Assembly (NCBI RefSeq): GCF_030272615.1
Contig: NC_081411.1
Location: forward strand, 831,994,160 to 832,058,159
Direction: 5' to 3'
Length of the DNA stretch: 64,000 nucleotides
From: Cryptomeria japonica
Lineage: Eukaryota; Streptophyta; Pinopsida; Cupressales; Cupressaceae
The notes beneath the pieces were generated by a model. That model did no database searches and had not been told where the DNA came from. It saw only the letters and a program-made list of their open reading frames with translations. The position numbers and the translations under genes are program-made. This document shows positions 44,363 through 57,135 of this stretch, in pieces (the stretch's first letter is position 1; each line of letters opens with the position of its first letter).

Positions 44363-46656
44363 TGTAGACGTCTAGAATTAATTAAATTAATATTTAATTT
44401 CTTTGAGCCTTTCTACATAATTGATTTAATTCCTCTTAAAATTAATTAATTCAAATTTAACTTTATCACTATAGTCCAATAATTAATTTCTCAATAAATT
44501 AATTATTTTTTATTTCTTCTAAAGTCACCTTAATCGTTATTTCTTCTAAACTCCTATCAGTTAATTAATTTTAATTAATTAACTTAATTATGAGATTCCT
44601 ACAAATCACCTCCTCTAATCTTCATCTGGCCTAATTAATTCATCTATAATCATTATCCCTCAACTTTAAATTCCCCCACTCATTCTCTCTCCTCATGTCA
44701 CAACCTTCTAACTTTCCCACTTGCACTCTAATCCCTGATTAACCCACCTAATCACTCCTCATTATCATTTGCACATTCTTAATCACCTTGATTAGGGATG
44801 GTTCAACTCTTTGCCATAAATGGATATCCCATCTCACCCTCCAAACCTTAAATGCACCAACTTTGGCTATGTCAAAGGATTTCAAATCCTTTACACATCC
44901 CCATGCCCCCTCTTCCCAAGAAATTTTTAATTTCTTTATCCCTTTATTCTTTATTAGGAATTTTTAATTCCTTAGTCCTCCCCCAAGGAATTTTTAATTC
45001 TTTTTTATTCTTCCAATGTACTTGGGGATCTCTTCCCCATGTACTTGAGGAGTGTGGAGACAATAAATGCCTTTATGAAAAATCTCTTGAATCCCACACC
45101 TTGTCATCTCAATCCTCTCCCACTTTCTTTCAATCTCAACCCTTCATTCCAAATCAATCTTGGCCCTTCAGTTGGACCTCCTCCAATCTATAAACTAGAG
45201 TTTCCTCCCCTCATCTCCATATCCATCATCCAAGTAATCTTATGCTAAGAATTTGAGTCTAATTCATCCATTGCAACCTTGTTATGCCCAAATTATCTCA
45301 CACTTAGCCAAATCCTATTAATCACACTCATCTTATTAGGAATTGGAAGGCAACTGAGAGAGGGGGGGGTGGGGAGGGGGTGGGGGGTGAATCAGTTGTC
45401 TATGAATTTGAACCCGATTATAACTTAATCAAACTTAATACTTAATACCGGTAAACCAAACTTAATGTCAGTTAACAGATTAACAATTAATATCAATACC
45501 GGTGAAACTTAATGCATGAAACAGAAAGAGAAACAACATCCACAACACATAATACAGATATTTTAACATGGAAACCCTGTAAGGGGAAAAACTACAGTGG
45601 GAAACCTTACCCACAATCAGATGATACTACTGCAGATAGTATGTGTATACAAATGGGGTTTGCACATGCAGAAAGGCCATCTGCCGAGAGCACACTGCTC
45701 AAATGGGAGTCCCAATGACTACAGTAGGATGGTTAAATCCTAGAATAATGTACTACTCAAAATAGCATCTCCAATGCTAGATTCAATACCGATTAAGCTC
45801 TGATAATCACCTTCCAACCTTCCTTGAACCTTCTCTATGGTCTGCTCATATGATCTTCAATATTCGGACATACCATGTTATAATACCATAACCTTACATA
45901 CCATATCCCATATCTCATCAATTGAGATCTTACATATATACAAAACCTAATACCAAATGTGTAGGTCGACTAACTAAGAATATTACAATTAAATCAATTA
46001 CAAACAAGTCTAGATGCGATGCATCATGTCGTCTTAATACATTTTCAACAATATCCAATCAATAAATCATCTCCATAATGTGTCATGCTGATCTGGAATA
46101 GATAATGCATACCGGTCCATAACCTAGACCAATCTGTCGGTAATAGAAAATATGTCAACCTGATTAGACCATTAACCAGAATTCCAAAACCAAGTATCCA
46201 AACCATGTCATCGACATAATCAAGTGATCTCCTGATGATAACAAGTTATCATCTGTGTCAGTGAACCATATAACCTGCCAGTGAACAATATAACGGTGAT
46301 TGTGCATAAGTCACTGACCGTACCAGTGAACACAATGTGTCGGTTCAACATAACCATAGATCTCCAGAAGGATAAGTGTTGACATCAATGACAAAACTAA
46401 TGCAATACATCAATAATACCAACACATCTATCCATCCAAACCCCTTTGTTGTGTAGTATCCAAAGTAATCCACATCCCATCATTTAGAACAGAAAATCTC
46501 ATCAAGTGGATTATAAGGGCACATCCACTTCATCATCAGGCTCAATCGGAGGAGGAAGGAAAAGGTATAAAGGGTAAATTTTCTTGTTTTTATGATTTAT
46601 TTGTGTTTTATTTTCATTGTATGCAATTGAATCTTCTAACCGTTTTCTTGTCTTCA
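44363..46656 (+). repeat. Solo gypsy-type LTR inserted in the copia relic
   Basis: It begins TGTAGACGTCTAGAATTAATT, ends CTTGTCTTCA and is flanked by CACTT on both sides (44358-44362 and 46657-46661). If it is removed with one target copy, the minus-strand pol reading continues directly: GTKWVFKNKQNEEGKV on the right joins I[13 protein letters not shown] on the left. No internal domain is present. It is related in style (TGTAGAC start, TTAATTAA-rich) to the LTRs of A-D. It contains a second solo LTR. Confidence 0.88.
45334..46424 (-). repeat. Solo copia-type LTR nested in the solo gypsy LTR
   Basis: On the minus strand it starts TGTTGGTATTATTGATGTATTGC at 46424 and ends CCAATTCCTAATA at 45334, with CATCT on both sides (45329-45333 and 46425-46429). 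The C-run before the end (GGGGGGGG on the plus strand near 45361) and the repeated ACCGGT words resemble the intact copia LTR at 3142. The terminal CA has become TA. Confidence 0.85.
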
Positions 46657-48146
46657 CACTTTACCTTCCTCATTCTGCTTATTTTTGAAAACCCATTTAG
46701 TGCCTATCACATTTTTATCTCTGGTCTTGGAACTACCTCCCAAGTTTCATCCTTCTTAATCTGATATAATTCTTCTTCCATAGCATATTTCCATCCCTTC
46801 TTGCTCGAATCCACATAACATCTAGGTACAATTTTGGACAATAGGGAAAATGCACTTGTTTTCTATGACCTTCTCTGAGTCTAAACACCACTATCTTTAT
46901 ATCCTATAATCAAATCTTTGAATAATTATTTTGTACACATATCTTGTCAAAGGCTTTTCACTAATTATCTCTGATTCATTTTAAAATTCATCATCATCTT
47001 TGTGTTGGAGTAGTTTTAACTTCTTTTGGAACCTCTCTTAGTTGTAATGATTCATCAATACTTACATTTTTACTTTCTAATACTTTCTTCAATGTTTTGT
47101 TATAACATCTATATGTTCTTCTAGTCATTGAATAACCAAGAAAAATACCTTCATCTAATCTAGCATCAAACTTACCCAAATTGTCTTCATCCTTTTTGAT
47201 ATAGCATTTGCTTCCAAAGATTCCAAAATGTCTTACTAATGTCAATCTTCCATTCCACAATTCATATGGTGTTTTTGATGTCTTTGGTCTAATTTAAGCC
47301 TTGTTCAAGATGTATACTACGATTTGGCATGCTTCTCTCCAATGAATATCTATTAATTGTGTAAGTTTCAACATATTTATTGTCATCTCTTGAGCTAGTT
47401 GATTCTTCCTTTTCGCTACTCCATTTTGTTGTCAGATTCTAGGTGCAGAATATTGTCATTATATTTCATACTTTGCACATTTGTCCTCATATATCTCAAA
47501 AATGAATTCTCCATCTTTGTCTAACCTAACACACTTGATTTTTCTACCAATCTCATTATCAACAAATGCCTTAAAAGCCTTGATTTTATCAAACGCGTCT
47601 AATTTTTATTTTACAATACAATCCACCACATCGTAGAATAATCATCAATAAACATAATGAAATACCTATCACCTTGAATACATCTTTTTCTCATAAGACC
47701 GCACAAATCATCATGAACTAAATCCAATGTCTTTGCACTAAAGTATTCCTTAAAGGGGAACCTGGTCTTTTTCTATTTTCCTTCATGTCATGGTCTGAAT
47801 CTTGTGGATGGAGGCTTCTTTAGCTTATATATGTCTCTTACCATTCCTTTTGAAATAATCCTCACTAGATCATCAAAATTAATGTCCCATTCTTTTGTGC
47901 CACAACCAAATTTCTTCTATTTGAATGACAAAATAATTTTGTCCATTTACTTCCCTTAAATGATACATATCATTATCAAATTTGCTTCCTTCTGCAATCA
48001 ATTCTCCAATATCCATCTTTCTGATTTTACATGCATTGTCATTAAAAAATGGATTATATAAATGGACACGCATTTGAATAACACTTAGAAGATTGTGTTT
48101 CAAACCTTCTACACATAATACATTATATTTTTTTTGGTTTCCTTCG
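46657..48146 (-). pseudogene. Copia relic: pre-integrase, integrase and start of RT
   Basis: On the minus strand, from right to left: MKHNLLSVIQM and IWLWHKRMGH (48103-47880, GAG-pre-integrase); degraded integrase; IFGSKCYIKKDEDNLGKFD and GIFLGYSMTRRTYRCYN (47220-47090, integrase C-terminal part); WKYAMEEELYQIKKDETWEVVP and then GTKWVFKNK (about 46790-46680, start of RT). Gag and protease are missing, apparently cut by the fragment starting near 48149. Confidence 0.85.
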
Positions 48147-48148
48147 TC

Positions 48149-48385
48149 AATATATTGATGTCAAAATATTAGGCACAAGTTGTCTGTGATGAAGAAGTTC
48201 ATGTTGATTGTTCATGTTCTATCTAAAAGAGTGAAGAGTTATGGTGATGACATTTCAGGAGAGAGAATTTTAAGTAGTGGTTGAACTTATGTAGTCCCGT
48301 TGATTGATATGACAATGAAATTAGTTGAAACATAAGTTGATGGAAGTCGTTTAGAAGCCTATGTCTGTAAAATGGGCTTTCCTAC
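48149..48385 (+). repeat. Fragment of the copia LTR seen at 39826
   Basis: ATTGATGTCAAAATATTAGGCACAAGTTGTCTGTGATGAAG and about 200 bp after it match the start of 39826-41110 in the same orientation. The fragment stops near 48385. Confidence 0.8.
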
Positions 48386-48399
48386 TAATCATTGCACAT

Positions 48400-48640
48400 C
48401 TAAATAATGTCAAAGTAAAACATTTAATGGTGGACCTAGGTGCTAACATAAACATCATTTTGGCAAACCGCTTCAGAAAGACTAGGGCTACCTAATCCAA
48501 TAAACACTCCATTTAGCATAAACCAAGTTGATGGATCAATAATAGAGACATTAGACACATGAAAGAATATTGAAGTGAATATACATGGCATCAAACAACT
48601 AGTGGATCCTGAGGTGGTGGAGATAAAGAAACCATTAAAT
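48400..48640 (+). pseudogene. Possible gypsy protease relic
   Basis: The plus strand reads VKHLMVDLGANINII, which resembles the D-S/T-G-A active-site strand of a retropepsin with Ser changed to Leu. Stops follow within 30 codons. The match is short. Confidence 0.35.
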
Positions 48641-50286
48641 ATATTTAAAGCATTGTAGGCCTGAAATGGTTTGTAAATGTCAATGGCATTGTAGACTCAA
48701 GGAAGGACGATATTTTCTTTACGAACAAAAGTAAGGTAGTACACACCCTTTTAGGAGATGGTGAAGATAGAACTTATGAAAAGGAAGTTCCTCAGATAGC
48801 AATGAAGGAGATAATTCAATAATAATCTACTATGTCTCAAAATGACGTACTTCAAATGAAGAAGAAGATCCAAATAGTGCAAGACAAATTGAGATGCATA
48901 ATGATAATACTAACAAAGACAATGATGAAGTCCTAGATGCATGTATGTGAAATGAACAAGAGTTAACTTCATGGAAATTGTATGGGATATAGAGAGAATT
49001 CATGATACAAATATAGTATAAGAAACCTTCATAAATTATTGCAAAAAAAAAGATGAAGACACCTCAAAAATCCAAGGCTAGTACAAAAGCTTCATTCAAT
49101 CAATCCTCTGTAAATTCTTTAAAAAAAGATTACGTCTACACAAAATACGCTAATACTTAGGTAGAATAAAAACAAAGAGTACATACAAGGAATAAGACTA
49201 ATAAACGTATCCAAACATAATAAATAAAAATGCATAATAGGGGCCTTCTCTTATGTGTTTTTTTATTGCCTGTGGGATTTTTGTTTTTAAGTCTCTGGTT
49301 ATGTCAAAGGGTCGGTGCAATAGTTAACGTTGTTTTTTAATAAAAAATAACACATAATGGGGCTTTGCAAATATCACCCTACCCAACACATAGAAATTAC
49401 TTCCAAACAAAGTTGATATTATCAATTGGGTATGAGTTTGAACACCCATTTCTATGACCTAACCCTAAAATTATAAAATAGGGCATTATAAAACTATATA
49501 TTGATAACGCCCTAAAATAACACCTCGGGGCATATATACATATATCTTAAAAAGGATTTGTATCATAGTGCATCATAATTATATCATGTAGCATATAAAA
49601 AAATAACACATAGGAAAAGAGTTGTAGAAAAGTTAACAAGTAGAAAACCAAGCAAAGGTAGAAAAAAGGTTATAACATTCAAAACACTCTCTGACTCCAT
49701 TTCTATAAAGAAAACTATATGGCATACACAGACTACTTGGCTTATTAGATATACTACTACTTGGCTTATAAGATATACTTCTTGGCTTATTAGATATACT
49801 ACTACTTGGCTTATGAGAGTAAAAAAGTGCGAGAAGCATATGAATAAGAATTGAAAGAAATTGATGAAGGGTGCTCCCCTTACGAACCCAAACACACAAC
49901 AACAATAGAGAAATAACTAGAAAATGCAAGAAAGAAACATGTCTTATATTATCTCAAGGAAATGAATTACAACATTTATAAAATAACATGCTTCAGCCAC
50001 ATGGGCTTTCTTATTACATAAATTTGCAACCTAGAGCCATAATCTGCACTATTGGAATTGTCCTCTATAACCCTCATTAACCCTCTTATATAGCACCAAT
50101 AACAACCTTATAATGTTCTCTAAAATGTAACTTCTCTTCTTTTTGGCACCCAACGGTCCATCGGTTCATTTTTCCCACCCAAGTAGAATTTCATTAAAAC
50201 TTGAGTTTTGGTGGCATAATTTTTGAGTCATAGCTTTTGACTCATGCACCCAATTTGCTATTATATCTGATGCACTGCAAAAAGGA
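48641..50286. other. Degenerate AT-rich sequence
   Basis: I see no gene. The stretch contains a small tandem repeat (49719-49816) and some long A- or T-runs. It is the left flank of element D. Confidence 0.5.
49719..49816 (+). repeat. Short tandem repeat, ACTACTTGGCTTATTAGATAT
   Basis: CTTGGCTTAT(T/A)AGATATACT recurs four times at about 20-28 bp spacing (49737, 49761, 49784, 49807). Open frames across it are simple translations of the repeat. Confidence 0.8.
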
Positions 50287-51741
50287 TGTTAGGAACACAC
50301 AAGAGATTCAAACATTAGTGTTAGTTAGTATCAATCAAAAATGAAAGATGAAAGAAACTACAATCCTAAGCATGCATATCAAGAGAGATATCAAACATAT
50401 TATAGAAAACACACAAAAATAGAGGAAAGACACTAAACCCTCCCAAATGCTCTCCAAAATGCTCATAGTTGCTCCTCCCTTGTTCCTCTCCTCTCCAAGT
50501 TCCACATTAGTGTAGCCCTCATCTTTTTGCACTACTATGAATGTTTTATGGAGATTCAAGATTTATGAATAATAAAGATAAAAGACTATGCAAATGCAAA
50601 CAAACTAGATATGAGAAAATACCTAATTAATCTATATTCATTTTAGCCAAAATAACAAACTAGACATGATTTTGCTCCTAAATGCTCTCTCAATTTTACT
50701 ATACATTAGATGCATACAAGATTTATGGATTTGGATTAATAAGGAATGGGCTCTATTTATAGGAAAAATAGAGAAATGGATGGTTGAGATTGAGTAATCT
50801 CAACAATGGTCGAGATTGATGGGTTCATGATCCATGTGAGGGCTTTCAACCCAATCCTAGGATGACAAATGTCAACATGAGATGGCTTGAGAGGAGAGGG
50901 AAGAATCATTAAATGCTTGAGATGACTTGAAGGCTACCTTGGGAGGTAAGGTTAGGCTTGAGTTGAATGAATAAAGCTTTTATCCAATGAATAATGCCTT
51001 TATCCAATGGACAAACTCGTGTGCAAGAGTTAGTGAGGATAACCATGGTCAAAGCAATGAATGCTTGAAGAGACCCATGAGTTAAATGAGGGTTGAGTTA
51101 GAGGGAAAGTCTCTAACCATGTGGGTGAGTTGAGTTTAACCATTAATGGTTATGTAAGAGCCATAAATGGTCACGTAAGAACCATTAATGGTTTGGAAGA
51201 CTTTAGGGGTTAACTTGTTGGAGACATAAAGCATTTAATGTTTTTCAAAGACTTTGGAGGCTTTCAGAATTGACTTTAAGTTGCTTAGGAATGTGACAAT
51301 AATTAGGGGATGGGTTTAGGCTAATTAGGAATGGTTTAGAAGAATCTAGAATGGGTTTAGGATGCAAGTGGGTTTGGTGGGTGAGGGAAAATAGGATTTT
51401 AATTAAAATAAAATTACTTTATTTCAACAAAATAGGTGCAACTTGCATTTGTAGGAGAATGCAAGTGGTGGGTAGTTTAGGGATTTAAATAAATGTTTTA
51501 TTATTTATTTAAGCAAGGAAAGGAGGGTAAATTAACTAAATGTGTTTTATTCATTTAATTGATTTAGAGTGTGGCTTAGTGAATTAATTTAAATAAATTG
51601 AATAATTTATTTAATTAATAGGAGAAGAGGTTGAGGATGAATTAATTAAATATTAATGTAATTAACTGATTATTGATGGTTAAATAATCAAATAAATAGT
51701 AAATATTCATTTAATTAAGTGGACAGATTTATGTGACTACA
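50287..51741 (-). repeat. 3' LTR of element D
   Basis: On the minus strand it begins TGTAGTCACATAAATCTGTCC at 51741 and is rich in TTAATTAA and TTTATTTAA words in its first 260 bp, as in the A-C LTRs. I place the far end at TGTTAGGAAC (50287) because it gives a TG..CA pair, but this is a guess without a second LTR. Confidence 0.7.
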
Positions 51742-51893
51742 TTTGCCCCTCTTTGAGACAGTGCAGTTTATCACGTCGTTTCAAAGAAAGAAAAATAGGT
51801 GTGAAGAAATATGCCCCATAAATATTAATTTAGTGGGTGGTATGCCCCCTCGAGAGGGGCCAAAAATTTTCAAAAAATTGGGCGATCTCTCGA
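51742..51893 (-). promoter_or_regulatory. PPT and conserved inverted repeat of element D
   Basis: On the minus strand AAAGAGGGGCAAA touches the LTR. TCGAGAG (51850-51856) and CTCTCGA (51887-51893) form an inverted repeat with a 30-bp spacer at the same relative place as in A and B. Confidence 0.75.
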
Positions 51894-52137
51894 AAAAAGA
51901 ACGAGAAGTGGAGGGGAGGTAGAATAGAGGAAATTGGCAATAATGGTGAAAGAATGGGAGAAAACAGGGGTAAAACAGATAAATGAGAGGCATTGGAAGT
52001 TCACAGGGACCACGGCGATGAGCGTGGTGAATCAGGGTTAGGGTTGGAGGGGTAAAAACAGGCTCATTTGCACCTATCTCACTGGCAGTTTGGAGCTCTA
52101 ATAGTGACTTTTGGCTAAGGAGTGAGCAGCAGTCATC

Positions 52138-54781
52138 ATGCCTGTGCCTATAGTAGATCACCGACTAGAGTGGATCCGTCGATTCCAGCGGCCAGATGAC
52201 TACGGACCAGCGGTACGCAAATTTTGAATTTTAATTTTTCCTCATTTTTGTCATGTTTTTTCAAGCATCAAATTCCAAGTGAGACAATAGTGCTAAAACT
52301 ATGTTTTAGCGTTTTTGTCACCTAAAATAGCGCTAATGTGCCGCAGTGGTGCTATTGCATAGTAGTTTTAGCGTGATTGTCCGTTTAGTGCAATTGAGTC
52401 ATAGTATTAGCGCTTTTGCAATTTTAGCACGTTTGAGTAGATGTTCTAGTGTTGTTGTCAGGTATTAGCGCTATGGTGTAGTTGTCGTAGCGTGTTTGTT
52501 GTGCATAAGTTGTAGCGCTATTGTAGGAAAAATGCCCCAGTGTTAGAGAAAATATCTCCTGACGCTTGTGTTTGAGTGATTGATCAGTTGTTTTGATGAA
52601 TCATAGTAGCCCTGTTGAGAATAGGTCATTTGTGATAAATGTCTATTGTATTCTAGGTTTGCCATAATCGATTACCTATTGAGACTCGAAGATAATTGAT
52701 CAAAGTATTAGTTGATAGTCTAGGTTGAAACTTAAGAAAGTTTGTAACAAAATAACTGATGTGTGTCGATATGTGTAGGAGGATCTTCCTATTGTACAGA
52801 TGTGGGAGAGGCATCCTACCACACAGCGGTTGCGGGCGCAGTTGATGGAGGCAGAGATAGATTGCGTCTATGCAATAGGCTTGTATGACATGATGTACCT
52901 ACCCGTGATTCGAATGAATCACGGTCTACTGACGGCCTTGGCAGAGTGATGGCACAGTGAGACATGCACATTTCACTTGGTGATGGGAGAAATGATGGTG
53001 ACGTTGGAGGATGTATGGAGGATTATACACATCCTGATCAGGGTGGAGCTTGTTACGTATGACCAATACCTGGGGAGAGTAGTTGTCCAGAGGATATTTG
53101 TCGATGATGTGTACATTGAAGATGGCTCGATAGCATGGGATAATATAGCGGCACTACATGAGCCTCTACCATCAGTGTTAGCAGGGATCATCAGGAGTTT
53201 TTTGTGCCCCAATTGACGTTCACACGGATTAGTCATTGGGTGGGGTCTGGTGATAGAGCAGATGGCGACAGAGGGGAATCGCTATGCATGGGGGTCATGT
53301 GTACTAGCACACCTTTACAAGGACTTACATGAGGTAGTGTACCGAGAGGCTAGATCACTAGGGGTAGGGATCACATTGTTGCATGTCTAGGCTTGGGAGC
53401 ACCTGCCAGTCACACGATCGGTCAGCTTGAGGTTAAGGGCGATAGATCAGCCCTATGCATATATGTATGGAGGGTTTATGAGCTAGTCCCATCTGGGGAA
53501 GTTGGAGTTTTAGCAACGAGCTTTAGATGATTTAGATACAGTCATATGGAGGCCATACCTTCAATGCGAGCCCTAGGAGGATGATGGAGAGGCGCTACCA
53601 TATGTATTTATGACACCTTTTTTGATTGGGCGTACATCCTACTCAGTGGAGAGACAGGTGCCAGGAAGAGTGATCAGGTAGTTTGGAAGGAGGCGGAGTT
53701 TGTTGAGAGGTTCAGAGGAGTATGCACGGGTAGTGCAGGAGAGGTTTCAGTGGGGAGTAGTGTTACCTTATGATCAAGCCCTGGCAGAGTTTTGGGCCTT
53801 ATAGGCGAGACCATGGCAGATGAGGCCATAGATTGTGGATGCAAAAGTGACAGAGGAGTACATGTAGTATCGTACTGTGCATTTGATTCTACGCATTTCA
53901 GATCCGACCAAGCCCATACCACCGTTTGAGGATGATAGGTGACGGTGATAGAGGAGGAGAGGAGGCAGGGTGGAGGAGGAGGAGATGGTGATGGTGGAGG
54001 AGGAGGAGCTGGGGGAGAGGGAGGTGGTGGGGGAGGTGGAGGTGGAGGTGGAGGTGGAGGTGGTGGGGGTGGGGGATTTGGGGGTGGAGGTGGAGGTGGA
54101 GGTGGTGGAGGAGGATGATTACAGAGGAGAGGTAGAGGTGGGCAGTCGTTGCAACTATCACAAGGTCCACTTATACAGGGAGCAGCTAGAGCAGGAGGTA
54201 GGGATGTTTGTGGGGGAGCGGAGCCTATAGAGATGGGAGAGGGAGCCACGGGTGGAGGAGGGGATCCTATGGAGATGGGAGGAGGAGACACAAGTGGAGG
54301 GGCCACAGGTGGAGGAGAGGGAGATCTGTAGGAGTATATGATATTACACTTGCAGACTCAACTGACAGCAGCTAAGGCACGGTTAGAGGATAGGGATGCG
54401 GAGATTGCAGTCAGGGATGTCCAACTGTTTGCACGGGAGACTGAGATGACTATAGTGATGCGAGAGAGATGATATGGTAGAAATATTTTGAGGGAGTTTC
54501 AGGATAGAGGACAAGTTGTAGCGAGAGCACAAGGTCTAACTGGGGAGGTGCTGAGGGAGATGTGGCGAGCTCAGGAGGAGATAGATTACTAGCGGGGATT
54601 ATATGAGAAGATGGTACTGAGTATTCAGCAGGCACTAAGCTATTCCTAGATGCGGCGAGTGAGAGAAGAGCGGCCTCAGAGGGTTCAGAACAGTGGTGGT
54701 GTTATGGTTCCTCCTCAACGAGGTGGTGAGGGTGGAGCAGAGGATAGTGGTGGAGCAGCATCTTGCCAAAGTGCTATTTGA
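52138..54781 (+). pseudogene. Plant-mobile-domain gene of element D, two exons, antisense to D
   Basis: Exon 1 (52138-52212) reads MPVPIVDHRLEWIRRFQRP and ends before GTACGC; B has MAFVHRFDRVRRFQRL in the same place. The intron is 52213-52778, ending ATGTGTAG. Exon 2 starts EDLPIVQMWERHPTTQRLR, then GLYDMMYLPV, CTFHLVMGEMMVTLEDV (52967-53017) and YAWGSCVLAHLYKDLHE. Here the Gly of the family's GEMT motif is kept, while B has Trp. Stops include TGA 52947 and TGA 53214, and one at 53940. A frame change lies in the Gly/Glu low-complexity tract (53970-54115). The tail has a coiled-coil-like LQTQLTAAKARLEDRDAEI (about 54350) and ends with a Gly-rich tail at TGA 54779. Role as for the B gene: presumed nuclear PMD protein. 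It is broken in this copy. Confidence 0.85.
53970..54115 (+). repeat. GGTGGA/GGAGGA low-complexity tract in the PMD gene
   Basis: A purine-rich GGTGGAGGTGGA array encodes Glu/Val, Gly or (antisense) Pro runs depending on frame. It corresponds to the Gly/Asp/Arg-rich tail of the B protein, so it lies inside the gene. Confidence 0.8.
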
Positions 54782-57135
54782 GAGTCTCTATGCACTTGTT
54801 ACTTTGTTATTTAGATTGTGACTTGGATGGCTCTTGGTAGCCGGTATATTTTGGCATCATTATTCTCTGATACATGTATGCTTTTTTTATTTGATATATG
54901 ATGCATTGTATGAGGAGTTACCATGTTTTGTGATGATATGATATGCATATATATGATGACATGTATGTTTTTATGCAGGATGACGATTTATGAGTTTTGC
55001 TTAGATCCATGCTATGGATGATTTGCTTTCTACATGAACATGGTGATGATATGATTTCTATATACATGTTATGAATGATTTTGCTAATCATGTGGATGTA
55101 GGTAGAAGATGGATGATTCTTTTTGTAATGATATTAATGTGATGCAATGACGATGTATGCTAAATGATGAGATGAGATAAAATGATATTTTTGATAGATA
55201 ATACTTGCTTATGTTGATGATATGATTTGATGATGATATGAGTTTTTGATGCATGTTTTTAAGTGAATCTAAGTGGATCAAATGTTTATGTATGCAACTA
55301 CATGAATGCACTTAAATGGATGAACAATTGTTATGTATGAATGCCCTTAAATGGGTGTATCTAAATGATGTGATGTTGTTGAGATGTATCTAAATGAATC
55401 TAAATGACTAAAATGATTCAACATATAACTAAGTGATAAATGAGATTGAAATGATAATGCAAACAAATGCAGCTAAGTGATAATGAATAATTGCACCTTA
55501 ATGCACTTAAAGGATAAGGAATAATTGCACCTTAATGCAATTAAAGGATAATGAAGAACTGCACCTTAATGCAATTTAAAGGATAATGAACGGATCTTAT
55601 GAATCTAGAGGAAACTAAAAATGCACCTACTAAATGAATTATAAATGAACTTAAAGGATAATGAAAGGGATGCATATTTAATGTTTTTAAATGAATGCAC
55701 TAAATGGATGAATGAATGTTCTTTATAATGGAGAAACAAATGTACTTAAATGAAATGTAAGTAAATGATAATAAATGCACATGATGTGTTAAATGTCCTA
55801 ATGTGATGAATAAATCAATGCACTTAAATGAATATCTAAATGAATTGAAGTGCAACTAAATGATAATGAATTGAATGCAGTTGATGTAACTAACATGATA
55901 ATGCCATGCCTTCGTGATATATGAATGCAAGTTGGTGAGAATTTGCAGATGTGGAATGCAAATGTGAGATGATGTATCAGAGAACTTCATCATGATTTTG
56001 TACCCAAGACAAATTATATTAGGTGCTTTCTCATATAACCCTGAATTACTTGCATGCAAACAATAGATATGAATAATGAATGAGCAAATGGATGGGTGAT
56101 ATGCAACGAAATGCAACATATCCAGATGAGATGAAATGACGATCCATAGAGTATTCATAGTGTTTTATTTTCCTCATCAAGCATGGTAGTACCGTTCTTG
56201 GTCGAGGTAGCAAGAACCAAGTTTGACCATTTCACCTATAAGCAAGCATTTATAGACAAGGAAAAGTTACCCTCCATTTTGGTTCATGCGCAAATGGTCG
56301 AGGTATACGTTGTAGTCAGCAAGTCATAGTGATCTATGACTATATTTTGCATAGGATCATGTAGCTTAGTGAACTTCCCATGTAGACACCATTAGTACAT
56401 GCCCCAAAACTTAATTGGAATAATCCGCAAACAACAAACAAAGAAGAAAGATATCAGGAGCCATCCCGGCTATTCTAATCACTTATGGATATCCCGGAGT
56501 AGTGTAGGAACCTGATATGAATAAATAAATAACTAACAAACAGACCGAGTACTTGGTAGCTTAAACATAATTTTCTTGTCAAAGAAAATGTTACCATGTC
56601 TTATCTGTGAGGAAAGATGCGTCCTTGTGAAGACAGTTGTATGTAGATTTTTTGATTAGCTAGTTGATTTGATAAGTGATCATCGTTTGAGTAGCTCAAA
56701 ATGTTTGTTTGGTGTCTATTGTGATGTGTATGTACAAAGAATAAGATATGTTGCAATTTTTTTGATTAATTTTTTATGTTTTTATCATGTTTTTGGATTT
56801 TGTGAGTGTTTTTGGTATTTTCTGAGTTTTTTACGAATGTTTTTGGTATTATCAGAGTTTTTACGAATGTTTTTGGTATTATATCTAGCCAATTTTGAAT
56901 GAGGAACTCAATGAATCACAAATAATGTAGAATCCACTTCCATCAGTAGGTTTAAGAGTATTGCCCCCAGTTAGATGTTGCTATAAAAGCGAGATGCAGC
57001 ACATATGAAGGAATGACCCTGATTGCATATGAATAACAAGCCATGGTATGAATAACGAATGAATGGATGCAATGGATGCGATCACAAGAAGTCTGAAAGA
57101 CAATGGAGCCATATCTTTTTACGAGTGGCACTTGT
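54782..57135 (-). other. 3' region of element D
   Basis: 54840-55860 is rich in ATGATATGA and AAATGAATNTAAATG words, corresponding to 13790-14260 in A. Three near-identical units (CACCTTAATGCA..TTAAAGGATAATGAA) lie at 55495-55590. 56790-56890 has a repeated TTTACGAATGTTTTTGGTATTAT. I see no sense gene before the C insertion. Confidence 0.6.

Larger units (their letters stand above)
50287..57135 (-). mobile_element. Element D: truncated relative of A and B, minus strand
   Basis: An LTR in minus orientation (right end 51741) is followed by a PPT, the conserved inverted repeat, an antisense PMD gene (here on the plus strand) and an AT-rich 3' region. At 57136 element C begins, before any gag-pol of D is reached. 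The rest of D should lie beyond C outside this window. The LTR differs in sequence from A-C (TGTAGTCACATAAATCTGTC), so D is a sister family. The left end is uncertain. Confidence 0.8.

Noticed and set aside
45361-45390. G-run as a quadruplex regulatory site
   Set aside because: It is the reverse complement of the C-run in copia LTRs. A quadruplex role may exist but nothing here tests it.
49719-49816. CRISPR-like evenly spaced repeats
   Set aside because: Repeats are imperfect, spacers are only a few bases and nearly identical, and the context is eukaryotic. It is an ordinary tandem repeat.
49584-49929. Membrane-protein-like minus-strand open frames
   Set aside because: Their repeated LISQVVVY text is only the translation of the short tandem repeat.
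50150-50175. TTTTTGGCACCCAACGGTCC as a second primer binding site
   Set aside because: It resembles the A/B primer site for about eight bases only, and no LTR end lies immediately before it.
53674-54306. Long Pro-rich open frame on the minus strand
   Set aside because: It is the reverse of the GGTGGA repeat in the PMD gene of D; the plus strand carries the PMD frame with its domain motifs.
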